DNA from: Dromaius novaehollandiae
Taxonomy: Eukaryota; Chordata; Aves; Casuariiformes; Dromaiidae
Assembly (NCBI RefSeq): GCF_036370855.1
Contig: NC_088111.1
Coordinates: 25,021,501-25,085,500 of the forward strand
Length of the DNA: 64,000 bases
Reading direction: 5' to 3'
The notes below the pieces were generated by a model. That model was not told the origin of the DNA, did not search any database, and saw only the letters and a program-made list of their open reading frames with translations. Position 1 is the stretch's first letter. The number at the start of each line of letters is the position of its first letter. Made by a program: the position numbers and the translations under genes. Positions 21,200 to 31,574 of this stretch are shown here, one piece after another.

Positions 21200-22190
21200 C
21201 CCTAAGACAGCTCCAGGTCACAGCAAGCACCCCAGTAGGGGTGTTCTGAGCAGGCGAGGTGTTTTAAGGGGAGTAGGTGGCCAAAAACCCAACTGTGGGG
21301 AACCAGGACGAAATATGAATGGTTTCTGAGGAGACCAGCTGTTCTCTAGGAGGCCTGGGGTCCAGAGAACAGCTCTGGGGCCATACCAGCACCCCAGGAG
21401 GCATGCTCAGCAGAGCAGAGGGGTCCTAAGGGGCCTAAACAGCCAAAATAGGAGAACTGGCTAACAAGGAAGACCTCAGGAGGTGCTCTGAGGGGACAGG
21501 AGGGGATGGATTTTGAGCAGACTAGGGGATGCATAGAGGTATGTGAGGCACAACCAAGGAAGACAGAGGAGTCTTAAGGGGACTGGAAGGAAAGGGGAGC
21601 AGAAGGAAAGGGGATCTGATGGGATAGAGGGCACGTGGAATGGTCATAGGGATAGGGCATAGAGAGGACTCCACAGTGCAGCCAATGGAAAAGAAGGGCC
21701 GTAGGGCATACTGAAAGGGTGCAATGAATGCACAGGGTTCTGGGGTACCCCCAAGGCAAACCAAGGCGTCCTGAGGGGAGTGTGTGGCACTCAGAGGGGT
21801 TCTGATGGGGCTAAAGGGCTAGGAGATGGACCCTAAGGGGCTCAGAGGGCAAAGAGAGGCATCCTGAGAGGACTAGAGGGAAAAGCAAAGGCGCCGAGAC
21901 GCACCAATGGCAAACGGAGAGGTTTTGAGGAGACTAGAGAGAAAAGAGGGGGGACTTAATAGGACAAGAGGACAAACATAGGAGTCTTGATGCTACCAGA
22001 GGGCCTACAGACACCAAATGTCAGAATAACCTTGCAGGAACTAGAAAGCAGCAAAGAATTTTGAAGGGACAAGAGAACAAATGGAATGCCTTGGAGCACA
22101 CCTAAAAGCAAATGGATTGGTCCTGAGGGAACTAGGGAGCAAATGGGGGAGTCCTGGGGGGGACGTGGAGGAAAACTGAAGGTTCTGGGG
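21200..22190 (+). repeat. Right degenerate flank of the satellite array
   Basis: Diverged units with GGGGTCCTAAGGGG, CTGAGGGGACAGGAGG and GAGGAGACTAGAG words continue past the last clean monomer and fade by about 22.19 kb. The start of this flank resembles part of the left flank. No gene is visible. Confidence 0.7.
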
Positions 22191-22201
22191 CATTAGCTCA
22201 C

Positions 22202-22389
22202 CTGCCATAATCTTCCTGTGTGGAGCCTGCTTCTTCCCTCTGAGAAGTTGGCCTTTGCTTTCACTGCACAGGCAGCTGTGAGCTGTTGCGTAGTCTCGGC
22301 AGACAAGTTGGGGATCGCTGCCCAGGCAGTCGTGACCTGCAACACTGCATGCTCAGAACAGTTCTCAGGAAGTCACGCGTACTCATAAC
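22202..22389 (-). other. Internal exon candidate, minus strand (188 nt)
   Basis: On the minus strand the acceptor TTTTTGCTCTTCAG (ending at 22390) is followed by 188 nt and a consensus donor GCAG|GTGAGC (GT at 22201-22200). The polypyrimidine tract, AG and extended donor are all good. One frame reads VMSTRDFLRTVLSMQCC and stops within the exon, so either another frame is used or the transcript is noncoding. Its nearest upstream CpG island on this strand is at about 23.45-24.1 kb. The encoded product is not recognised. Confidence 0.4.
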
Positions 22390-23449
22390 CTGAAGAGCAA
22401 AAAGCAAATCTCTCTTAAGGTCAGTTTTTATTTCATCATAGGAGCAAGTTTTCCCTCTCTTCTGCACTGTACTGCCTCTAACAGCACACCTTCCTCATCA
22501 CCATTTTCCCCTGCTCCTTTCACTCCTCTCAGTTGCCCCTGCATCTTAGACCTCTAAAGCAGCTGTTTCTCATCCACAGGTACTTTCCTGTCCTGTTGCC
22601 GATTCACCCCCCAGTTGTCCTATAGCAAGCAGTTGAGACACCTTGGCCTAATTCTTAGCCGCACACGCCTTTTGATCTGGCAAGCAGCTCAGACAGAGCA
22701 GAGGGCAGCAAGAAAGGTGGATCTGAATGTAGTAGACTTGGGCACCGAGCAAGATGGAAGCAGCAGCAAGGCATCAAAGAGATGGCATCTTTGTAAAGAG
22801 AAGAGATATAGTTCCAGGCAACCAGGGATTCTCTGTACCTGTGGCCAGGGCTCCTGCCTGCAGGCTCTTTCCACACAGTTAAAGGTAGCTGAACGCAGTG
22901 CCCTTGGGAGGCAGTGACATGGTGTCCCCGGTACTGCTGTGGGGTGGCTGTTCCAGGGTCTCTCAGGCTGTTTTGGGGTCCTTGGACAGAGACAGTGCTG
23001 TTCACATTTCCTTGAGGACTTTCCCTTGTGCTGCACAGCAGGACAGCTGCACACCGTGCCCTCCCAGCACTGCCACTCCTCATAGCTGCTGCCTAATTGG
23101 CCCCAATCTTGAGCAAAGCTACAACTACCAGGAGCCCCCAGCGCCCCTCCTACTCTCCCTGCCCTCCCCATTTCCAAGAGGGACAGCCCCAGCCCCTGGG
23201 GACAAGCCTGCCTGGTCACACCAGAGATGGAAAATGCTTCCTGCCTTGTACCAGGGAAAACCAGGGAAATGCCACTGTCCCCAATGACCTATGGGGACTC
23301 CTGCGTGAGCGGCACACGTCCAGTAAGGAACAGACCCGGCAGGCCACTGCTGCAAGGCCGAGAAGGCACCGGCACCTGGAACTGCAGCTCCTGGCCTGCC
23401 ACAGAGCATAACGTGGCCGGCTGGTGAGAACCCCGCTGGCAAAGGACTG

Positions 23450-24130
23450 CCCCTCCGGCCGCCTCGAGAGGCACAGCAGGCTGTCCGAGAAGCCCAATGC
23501 GGGAAGACTACATCTCCCGGCATGCCGTTCAAACAAAAAAGGCCTCCCGGAAGCCTGGTGCCGGAAGACTACCGCTCCCAGCATGCCGCGCAAACCAACA
23601 TGGCCTCCCGGAAGCCCGGTGCCGGAAGACTACCACTCCCGGCATGCCAGCGGCGCCCCCGGCCCCCCCCACTCCCCCCCCCGTAGCGCTAGGTGAAGTT
23701 TAACCCTGTGGAGATTCCGTTCCTTTCCGTCCCGCCCCCGTTCCCTTTTCCTCCCTGTCTCCCCGGAATCCACCGCAGAGCCCCGAGCGCGACCCCGCGG
23801 TCCACAGCACCGGTCCGGGGCTCCCCCGACACCGCCGCGGCCGGCTACGGGTCAACTCCAACACTGCCCCTGCCTCCCCCCACAACCCTCCCTGCGCTTC
23901 CCCTGGGATCCCTCCTCCCCCTCCCCAACGCGGTCCCGAGCGGACATAGGAGACATCCCCCGCCCCCCCCGCGCTCCTCCGACCGCGCAATAAACCGCAC
24001 CACAGCCCCAGCGGACCGCCTGCCTTCCCCCCTCCCCCGTCCTGGCGCACCCCCCTTCTTCCCCCCCAGCACCACTGCAGACCCACCGCACCTCCTTCCT
24101 CCCCACCCGAACCCCAACGCACCCCCTTAC
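23450..24130. other. CpG island in copy 1
   Basis: This is a C-rich, CpG-dense stretch beginning at the motif array, with many CCGCC, CCCCGC and CGCG words. It is continuous with CCCCACC-rich sequence to about 24.4 kb. Proline-rich frames on plus and glycine-rich frames on minus follow from composition. Confidence 0.65.
23461..23655 (+). promoter_or_regulatory. Array of three ZNF143/THAP11-type motifs at 61-bp spacing
   Basis: ACTACNNCTCCCRGCATGCC-like sites start at 23507, 23568 and 23629, exactly 61 bp apart (the first reads ACTACATCTCCCGGCATGCC). The consensus is the well-known ACTACAATTCCCAGCATGC element bound by ZNF143, ZNF76 and THAP11/HCFC1 at vertebrate promoters. Each 61-bp unit also carries CCGGAAG (ETS-type) just before the motif, except the first unit, which has CGGGAAG. 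Units two and three carry another CCCGGAAG upstream, and the third unit has an AACATGGC word like a YY1 site. This is probably a strong CpG-island promoter. The direction of transcription is not determined. Confidence 0.7.
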
Positions 24131-24819
24131 CCCCACATACCACCACAGCCTCGGCACACCCCCTTCCTCCCTCCACCTCCATGGCCCTGGTGCACTGCTC
24201 TTCCCCACCACATCCTCAGCCCCCACTGCCCTGGCACACCGCCCTCCCTAGCCCCAGTGCAGTTTCCCCTGGCCCCAGTGCACCCCAGTTGTGCTGCGCT
24301 GCCCAGGACACTCCCACCCACCAGGACCCCCGGCACGTGAGGGACCTGCAGCCCGGAGCGCGCACCCCCCCAGCCCCGCTCACCTCCTCCGCAGGGCAGC
24401 CACGTGCCAGTCCCAGGCAGCAGTGCTCAGCAGCAGCTCCATCGTCCGGAACCAGCCCCAGCACGAGCTTCTCCCAAATGCAGCCCCAGCCCAGGTGTGT
24501 GCCCACCCTTGCCATCAGCCCCACCTGGGGCTTGTCGCACCTGTCCCAGCCATGGAGCCCCACCTGGGGCCTGTCCTGCCACCCAGCTCCACCTGGCATT
24601 CAGCCCAGCCCCAGGGCCTGCAGCTGCAGCCCATCAGGAACTGGGGAGAGGGAATGGCCATCAGCCCCATCAGGGACAACTGGGGCTGCCAGGGCAGCAG
24701 AGGCACCCCCACTCCTGAGAGCAGCTTCCTGAAAGCTGAAGGGAGAGGCCTGGGGTATAGAGAGGGGAAAGGGGAGTATGCAGAGGACAAGAGAACAAAT
24801 GGAGAGCTCTGGGTGCAAC

Positions 24820-24968
24820 AAAAGTAGAAAAAGGCAATGACAGAGCAAACAGAGTGACTCTGGGGGCACCACCAAGAAGCACCCAGAAAACTCTGGGACA
24901 GGAGAGAAAGCTAAACAGAGAACTTTGCAGTGTGCTGCAAAACAACCACAGGGCCCAACAAAAGGCAC
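24820..24968 (+). repeat. Degenerate AG-rich repeats
   Basis: Words such as ACTCTGGGGGCACCA and GGACAGGAGAGAAAGC recall the worn edges of the satellite family. The similarity is loose. Confidence 0.4.
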
Positions 24969-25815
24969 ACAGAGCCCTTGGGGGCAACCCAAAATGTGAA
25001 TTGAGGGCTCCGGAGGGCATCAGAGGGCAAATGCAGGGCTCTGGGGCAAAGCAAAATACAAATAAAGGGGCTTAGGGCACACCAGAGGGGCCATAAGGCA
25101 TGTCACAGGGCTCAGTGCAGCTGACAGGATGGTGCCTGCGGGCTCCCCCCGCCCCCATGGAACCTCTATCTCCCCACTCCAGGCACACAGGCCCTGGCAC
25201 CAGACCCACAAGGGACACTGGGGAGTGCTGAAAGCAAATCCAGAAGCAGTCTGGGGACCTCACATAGCCCTGCAGGGGCCCTGGCTGCCCCCACAATGAT
25301 GGGAAACACCCCCAAGAGCCCAGGCAACGCAAGGGAAATTCCCCACAGCTCTGTCAACAGCACTGGGTTCCCTGGGAAGCGCAGGCACTCCAAAGTACAA
25401 GGGACTCGGGGACCAGCTCCCAGCCCCAGACACAATGTGTAACCTCCTCCCCTGGGCATCATCTTCAGGCAAACCGACAGCAGGAACCACAGAGATGAGT
25501 GCAAAGAATAAAGCAACTGTTTATTGCTTTACTGCGCAGAAACAATAGCTGGAAGCAAGTCTGCCATGGAGCTCAGTGTCAGCATGCTTCCCCTTACCTG
25601 TGATGCCTGAAGAGTCATCACCACACCAGCGTCCATCCATCCATCAGGGAAGGGTCATCTCCTGCTGCTGCCCTTGATGTGGCAGGTGTCCGAGTAGCTG
25701 ACAGCCTACTCCTCTGCTTTTTCCTTCAGGCATAGGATTCATCTCAGAGATGAGAGGAAAATGCCTGATCTTGCCTGTCTGCACTTCTGCCCTACCCCAG
25801 GCTAGAGCCCTGCAA
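24968..25815. repeat. Segmental duplication source or copy (pairs with 32.75-33.48 kb)
   Basis: The block matches 32751-33475 from ACACAGAG..GGGGGCAACCCA to GCCAGAGCC-like sequence. Shared words include CAGGATGG, AACACCCCCAAGAGCCC and AGGCAACGCAAGGGAAATTC. About 85 bp at 25485-25570 is missing from the other copy. A plus-strand acceptor-like CTTTTTCCTTCAG occurs at about 25717-25729 in both copies. The first part resembles degenerate satellite-type repeats. Confidence 0.9.
25507..25525. terminator. Back-to-back polyadenylation signals
   Basis: AATAAA lies on plus at 25507-25512 and on minus at 25520-25525, within the copy-specific 85-bp segment. This arrangement could serve convergent transcripts. 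There is no other evidence for transcript ends here. Confidence 0.3.
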
Positions 25816-25979
25816 GACACTTCCACAGCTCTCAGCTCACCCGTCACATTGCCAGTCTCCGTGTGATGGGCCTGTGCCATATCAAATCCAGAACTCAGGT
25901 CAGTGTGCAGAGCTGAACGCTGGGTACAGGGGAAGGTTACAAAGCCCAAAGAAGGGTTTGCAGCCTGCTGCTTAGGCTT

Positions 25980-26275
25980 CAGGGCTTACAGTTTATTATC
26001 TAAGGATTTAGCCCCTCTCATTTCTCAGCAAGTCATAAGCCCTGAACGCTAACTGCAAGTCTTGGAACCCTAATAGTTGCCGAGACTTTAAAATTTATGG
26101 CTAAGGTTGGATTTTAAATTCTGCGCCCTGATCACTAAACGAGCAAACTGTAAACCCTGACTGATAAAGACTGAGCCCCACAAAAGAAAGGAATAAACTG
26201 TAACTCCGGAGTGAGAGACCCTCAACAACAAACTAAACAATAAACCTTAAGTGAAAAATTCCAAACCCTCAGCTT
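25980..26275 (+). repeat. Weak ~30-bp periodic CCCT-containing sequence
   Basis: AACCCT/GCCCTG words recur at about 26010, 26040, 26067, 26125, 26155, 26219 and 26266, often after AAACTGTAA or before GATAAA. It may be a worn-out minisatellite. The periodicity is approximate. Confidence 0.3.
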
Positions 26276-26279
26276 TAAG

Positions 26280-27880
26280 CAACAAACACCAAAGCACCCA
26301 TATGCATGAAAACAGTAAAGAGAAGGCAAGGAGTTTTGCCCACAGCTTAAGAAGTTTTCCCTTCTTCTAGAAGCACAGCAGAACAGGAAGACATGCACCA
26401 GAATCACGTTACAGCTGCTGTTTAGAGGCTTGGTTTTAGCCACCATTCAAATGTGAGCATGTGCAAGAATCACTCCACAGGACTGCACTAAGCTGCACTT
26501 GCACTGAACCTACCTGAAGCACTGCAAGCACTAATTCATCTCCGGGTCAGACAATTAACATTTTTGGTCCTCAGCTCCATGGGCAAACAGCCACAGCCAG
26601 TGACACCAGTGACCACCTAGGGAACAATCACCTCGCATCTCCCAGCACTGCTCACATATGATGCAGCCCAGGACTTAGCTGTGTCCACGCTGCAAGTCAG
26701 AGCTCACTCTCCATGGCCAGCCGCGCATCTCCGCAGAGCTCCCAGCTGTGACAAGGCTCCTTCGACTGCCCGACTGGGCTTCGGCACCTGCAAAGAGGCC
26801 AGAGCAGTTAGTTAGAGGCTGGGCAACTGCACGGCCCTCCTAGAACTACTCCCTAGTACAAGGCCCGTAATTGTTCCCACAGTTATGACTGACCCTCCGT
26901 GCTGCTTCAGTCACCCTCTCTGGCTCCATTTCATCACAAAGTTGTCACAGCAGCTCTCATGGACAGGCAGGCTCGCTCAGGCACCCGGCCGCCTCCAGCC
27001 TTTGCTAGATGGTCCTCTGCAGGGAAACTCTGCCTCTGACAGACACTCTCAGAAAGCACCATCCAGCCAAGGCAGGATAAAAACTAAGGCCTCCAAAACC
27101 TCCAAACCCTGGAGAGATGGAGCTGATGGGAAACTGACTTGTGCTACCAGTACTGTAGATTATGGCTTTGCTGTGTACTACGGTGCTGTTGCTCATACAC
27201 ATGTAACCCCATTTCTCTGCTATAGCAAAGTTACTGTTGTAGCTGGCTCCTGAAAGAAACAGTAACTTGCGAAAACAAAAATCCCAGGTAAGACAGTTGC
27301 ATACTTAAGACATGAGTTGTGAAGGACCTTTACTCTCAAAGTACAAACAATACTGGAACCTCTGGACTTCAAAGAAGGAAGGTCTAGAAGGTTTAGGGCC
27401 CAACACTAATAATGCTAGAAACAGAAATTGTTTGGAGGGACCAGAACAGCAAAGAGAAAGGAGTTCCAAGGAAAGAAACAAGCCAGAAGCTATGTAAATG
27501 ATTGCATTCATCAGGAAGCGATGGCAGGGGTGGGGTGGGAGTGGGTGTTGACAGCACAGCATATCCCCTCAGGAAGCACTAAATCAACAACATGGGTTGA
27601 GCTGTAGACATAGGGAAGACACCACTTTGCATTAAAGGCAGACCTGACAGAAAAGTGGGCTCGATGCCAGCATCGCAATCGCAACTCAAGCTGCACCACG
27701 TGACAGCCCTGGCTGCGCGCAGGCAGACAAGAGGCAGTAACTGCAGACCGCGCTGACGAGTAGGACAGACAGCAGCAGCAGCTCCAGACCGCCCTACCGT
27801 GAGCGCCTGTCCTAACGCCCAAGGTCTCGGAGCCTCTGCTGCTCTCTGCCTCTGTGACACCTTCCCCAGGAGCCTCTTCA
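26280..27880. other. No gene seen
   Basis: The composition is mixed. Scattered short frames have no recognisable domain. A CTTACCTGGG-like word and other splice-like words occur, but I could not assemble exons. Confidence 0.5.
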
Positions 27881-28085
27881 CTGCCTGCTGCGTACCCCAC
27901 GGCATCTCTAGCCCGCTAGCGCTCCCCCGCTGCACACCCACAGCCCCGCGCCTCCGCGGGCAGAGTCCCCGCAGAGGCGTCCGATGTGACCCGAGCCAGA
28001 CCGACCGACGGCACCCTCCGGGCGCTGCCGATCACCATCTCTGCCGAGCGCCGACCGCCTCTCGCCACCCGCCGCACCAGACAAA
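27880..28085. promoter_or_regulatory. Small CpG island
   Basis: About 200 bp is dense in CpG (CCCGCTAGCGC, GCGCCTCCGCGGG, GACCGACCGACGG, GAGCGCCGACCGCC). It abruptly precedes the purine-rich repeat. A promoter is possible in either direction. No core promoter element is clear. Confidence 0.35.
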
Positions 28086-28099
28086 ATGCAAAGGAACGA

Positions 28100-28905
28100 C
28101 AGACCTCCACCTGGACGTGGGGACAGGGGGGAGAACAAAAGAAAAGAGGGACAGAGAGCTTGGCAGATGGATGGAGGGAGAAAGAAAGAGAGGGACAGAG
28201 AGCCGGCCCCAGGGTCTGGGCGCTGGACAAAGGAAGAGAAAGAGAGGGACAGAGGGCCACACAGATGGAGGGAGGGCTGCACAGAGGACCGGGGAGCAGA
28301 AGAGAGAAAAATGAGGAAGGCGAGGCGGCCAGAGGAACGGCGAGGGAGCAAAAGAGAAGGGGGGAGAACCGGAGAGAGGAACGGGGACGGGAAGAGAGGG
28401 ACAGGGAGCCAGTCGGAGCAATGGGAAGAGGACGAGGTGGCCAGAAAGGTGGAGAGAGAAAAAGAGGGAGGGCAATTCAGAGAGAGAGATGGGACAAAAC
28501 AGGGGAAAAGAGGGATAGGGAGGCAAATAGATGGATGAGGAGCTGAGCAGAGGGCTGGAAATAGAGAGAGACGGCTGGAGGGGTGGACAGAGGGCTGGGA
28601 AGGCAAAGAGAAGTACAGGCAGAAAGGCAGACGAGAGCGGCAGACGGATGGGGAGCCGCATGGAAGGACAGCGGGCAGGTACTGGGATAGGGAGAGGAAG
28701 AGGACGATGAAGAGCTGGATAGAGCGATAGAGAGCCAGTTAGAGGGACACAGATATTGTCACAGAGATGGAAAGAGTACAAGAGGGATGGGGGAGCTGGG
28801 CAGAGGAATGAGTAGCTAAACAAAGGGATGGGGCACTGGACAGAGCCACGGGGAAAGAAAGAAAAGGATGGAGCGCTGGACAGAGGGGCAGGGAGCGGAA
28901 CCGGA
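28100..28905 (+). repeat. Purine-rich degenerate minisatellite
   Basis: About 800 bp is almost pure purine on plus, built of recurring GAGAGGGACAGAGAG, CTGGACAGAGG and GATGGATGGAGG words at irregular spacing of roughly 40-60 bp. It resembles the AG-rich repeats at the window start. Long Arg/Glu/Lys/Gly frames on plus and Ser/Pro/Leu/Phe frames on minus (up to 357 codons) are products of strand asymmetry. Confidence 0.8.
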
Positions 28906-31570
28906 TGGATCCCGACAGCCCAGAACAGCCCTCGCCACGCTCCGACTCCACCCCACCGGCCAAGCCCACAGCGCTCTCTGCGCACCGCTGCGCCCAAAGT
29001 CCGCTCGTGGGCCTGCTCACCCGTTTCCCTACGGCTCCGGGGTGTCTGTGGGAGCGAGGGTGCACACACGGGCCCAGGCTGGGGAGGAACCTTGCGTTCA
29101 GTCACAGCATTTTACCGTTCCTCGTGCATTAGCCCCTCTCAGATGCTCAACGCCAAATGCCCTCAGCCCGTAACAACTTCAGTACCCGCGGCACCTAGTT
29201 TTTCCATGCTCTCAAATCTTCCTTGCTCTTTCCCGTCTTGTTTGAAAACCCTCCCAGACCCCTTCTGTACTTACATGCTTCCTCAAAACAGCATCACCGA
29301 AGTCAACAAAACGGGCTGAGCTGCATCCCTTCGAGTTGCTGGCCCTCAGAACAGCATCCTGCAAGTGAATCAAGCCACCAAGGTCACTGGGAGATTCTCC
29401 TTTTAGAGCTTTCTTCCCCCAAAGCTTTAACGATGGCTCCCTAACCTGGGCAAATGCAGAGCCTCCCTTAAGCTCTGCGGCAGTTTTTACTCTGGCGTCC
29501 CAAGTTGCTGCCAGGCAGCAAAACAAGGCAAAGACGGGTGCGGTCACAGCTTACCCATCTAGCCACGAAAATTCTTATTTTAGGCCTCACTGGTCATTCC
29601 AGGTAAACAGACCAAAACAGAGCTCCAAACAGACAGGCGAGGCTTCGCACAGACCTCGTGGCCCAGCTAGCAACAGCAAGACTCTGTCTTACCGAAGACT
29701 CTGGGCTACCAGTCGCTATTCCCCCCTCCTTTGCCGGTCCACGCATCGTGGCTTATTACCCGCGAGTCCGGTAAGGACACTGCCGACCTTCCTGTGGCCG
29801 AAGCCTCCTCGTCGGGACCAGGTGGAGAACCTTTCCGCTGGCGTTTGAATTCTCCTGGAAGCTCTCGATGCGTGATAACTTACAAAGGTCCGAGAGCGGT
29901 GGTAGCCTGTAGTTCTTCACGGCAGCACACAGTCGTTCCCCGAGGTCCTGAACGCCTACGATTAACACAGTTTATCAAAACAAAAATACTACTGCTACAG
30001 GGTGTAAAGGCAAGCTAAAATTCCCGCAGCCAAAGAAAACCCCTTCGCGTCTGACACAACGAGCCACACGCGCCAGCGCCTATAGCTCGAGGCTAGTGAC
30101 CCCTCCCGGGCGGCGTTCTTCTGGCAGGCTGCGGATCTGAACTCCTCCGTCTCGCCTAAGAGTCTCCATTGGGACACAGCAACTTTGCCAGCCAGCGCTC
30201 GTTGACGGAGGCATAGTAAAATCCATCAGGGAGGGAGCAAAGCAAAAAAAAAAAAACAAACAAACCGAGAAGAAAAGCAAAAAAAGAAAAAGATCAAAGC
30301 TCTGCAGAAAATCATAAGAATCCAAAGTTGTTTATAAGCACAAAAGCGGATCCAATATACACACTCAAGCAAGGTAAATGAGAATACGCAAGCCACAAGT
30401 ACCGCTTCCCCCAACCCCTGTTCTGGGAGCTATGAAGACAGTCGGGCTTGCCGCGAAAGGGAAGTCAGACTAAGTAGCCGCTAGAGATCAACCTCTCGGA
30501 AACCTCCTGCGTCCATGTTTTTGGCGCAACCGTGCTCTGCCCCTCAGTCAATTCAGACGCGCACAAGAAGAGCCACTGCTTGTAACACTTGCACAGCAAC
30601 CGCCCCCCTGCCCCCGCTCATTAAGATCAGCACCCACTGCGCCACTTGGATAGATGATACTCCGCTGTCTCTTCATTTCCCTGACGTGACTACTTTAGAG
30701 GGAATTGAACAGACTGGATGGCCCCTGCGCGATCAAAGCTAAAAGTCTCAAAGACGGTTACAGCCCAGATCGCTGCTAAACAGTCTTTCTCACAGCCAGA
30801 GACTTTTTGTTCCAGCCCCAAAGGGGACGTAAAGGTGAGGCGACTGGCACCCGCTTTCCTTTACCGCCATTTTCTAGCGGTGCTGCTCCCACGCAGTCAG
30901 CAGATGTGGAAAGCATTACCGAAAAAGGCTTTCCTTGTCCTGGGAATTTGAGGGCAGGAGGTTTTATAGCCACTTCTCCCAGTTCAGTGAAAGCAGCGTC
31001 ACGTTCCTCGTCCCAGCTCCCTTCCCGACTCCCTCCCAGTACTTTCCACCGCGGTCTGCTGACACCGGCAAAGCCACCTTAATGCTGCTGGAGGAAACTA
31101 AATCCTCCTACAATTGCTCTAAGCGGGAACCGGTGAGAAGGAGCCTTAATTCCACGAGGCTTCAACCTATCTACTGTCTTCCCGTCTCCCCAAATACCAT
31201 TGCCAGGTAACTAACCTGGGGCTCGCACTCATCGAGCCGTCCTGAAATCGATCTCTCAGTTTTACACTTCAGACCCTTCTCTCGCTCCCTTCCTCTTCAG
31301 TAGCTCTGGTCACTTGACCACCACACCCCCAAGACAATAATTTGCTGTCTCGCAGCTCATAAAGTATGACGCTTCACAGGCACGTAAAGTCACACGCACG
31401 GAGACAAATGTACGCAGAGCACTTCTTGTAATGCATACAGACCTTCCGTTATACGCTGGCGATCTATTATTCGGATCGCTATTAACGGCGCTCCTTCCTC
31501 GCCAGGAGGAATGGGCTTTCCCTTTTTCTGGCAGAGGGAGACAGCTTTCACTTGGCTCCCTTGGATTCTA
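28906..31570. other. No gene seen; CpG-retaining single-copy-looking sequence
   Basis: After a short CpG-rich start (to about 29.1 kb) the sequence is of moderate GC yet keeps many CpGs, for example around 29.75-29.96 kb and 30.05-30.2 kb. That suggests little methylation or recent origin. Splice-like words exist on both strands but no exon chain is convincing. There is an A-rich tract at about 30242-30262. Confidence 0.45.
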
Positions 31571-31574
31571 TTAC

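Larger units (their letters stand above)
7060..21200 (+). repeat. 162-bp satellite array, about 87 monomers
   Basis: A near-continuous tandem array. Successive copies of ATGCC in the first units start at 7091, 7254 and 7416, giving 162-163 bp. Each monomer has two 81-bp halves beginning ACTAGAGGG(T)GT/GC and CTAAGG, and each half has two subunits of 40-41 bp. Typical words are TCTGGGGAAGAAGGGAGAAA, GGAGGGGTTGCGAGGAG, GGGGGGCCAGAAGAGAGCTG and CCCCATTCTGTGGAAAAGAG. Most of the array is in plus orientation; six blocks between 13.1 and 19.8 kb are inverted. Because 162 is divisible by three and one frame lacks stops in most units, open frames of up to 211 codons arise (repeating GPERTRGVL, EMPLGKKGEIW, RGCEETRGCLRGLG). 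No promoter, splice or start context supports a gene. Galliform birds have known 41-bp satellites (CNM, PO41); I note the similar subunit length without claiming homology. Confidence 0.95.
22885..24817. repeat. CpG-island duplication, copy 1
   Basis: This block matches 37187-39472 in the same orientation from GAACGCAGTG at the left to GAGAGCTCTGG at the right. Shared landmarks include GACATGGTGTCC, AGAGGGACAGCCCCAGCCCC, the promoter-motif array and AGGGGAGTATGCAGAGGACA. The two copies differ by many substitutions and small indels, and by a solo LTR present only in the other copy. No complete gene is recognised. Confidence 0.9.

Noticed and set aside
7060-21200. CRISPR-like repeat-spacer array
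   Set aside because: The whole 162-bp unit is repeated with no unique spacers, and the sequence is animal nuclear DNA.
23693-24340. Proline-rich 215-codon frame
   Set aside because: It is compositional: a C-rich CpG island with CCCC runs. The paralogous copy does not keep the same frame.
25980-26275. Interstitial telomeric repeat
   Set aside because: AACCCT words are present but never in tandem hexamers.
28032-29105. 357-codon minus-strand frame
   Set aside because: It is Ser/Pro/Leu/Phe-rich because it reads the complement of a purine-rich minisatellite. No domain is recognisable.
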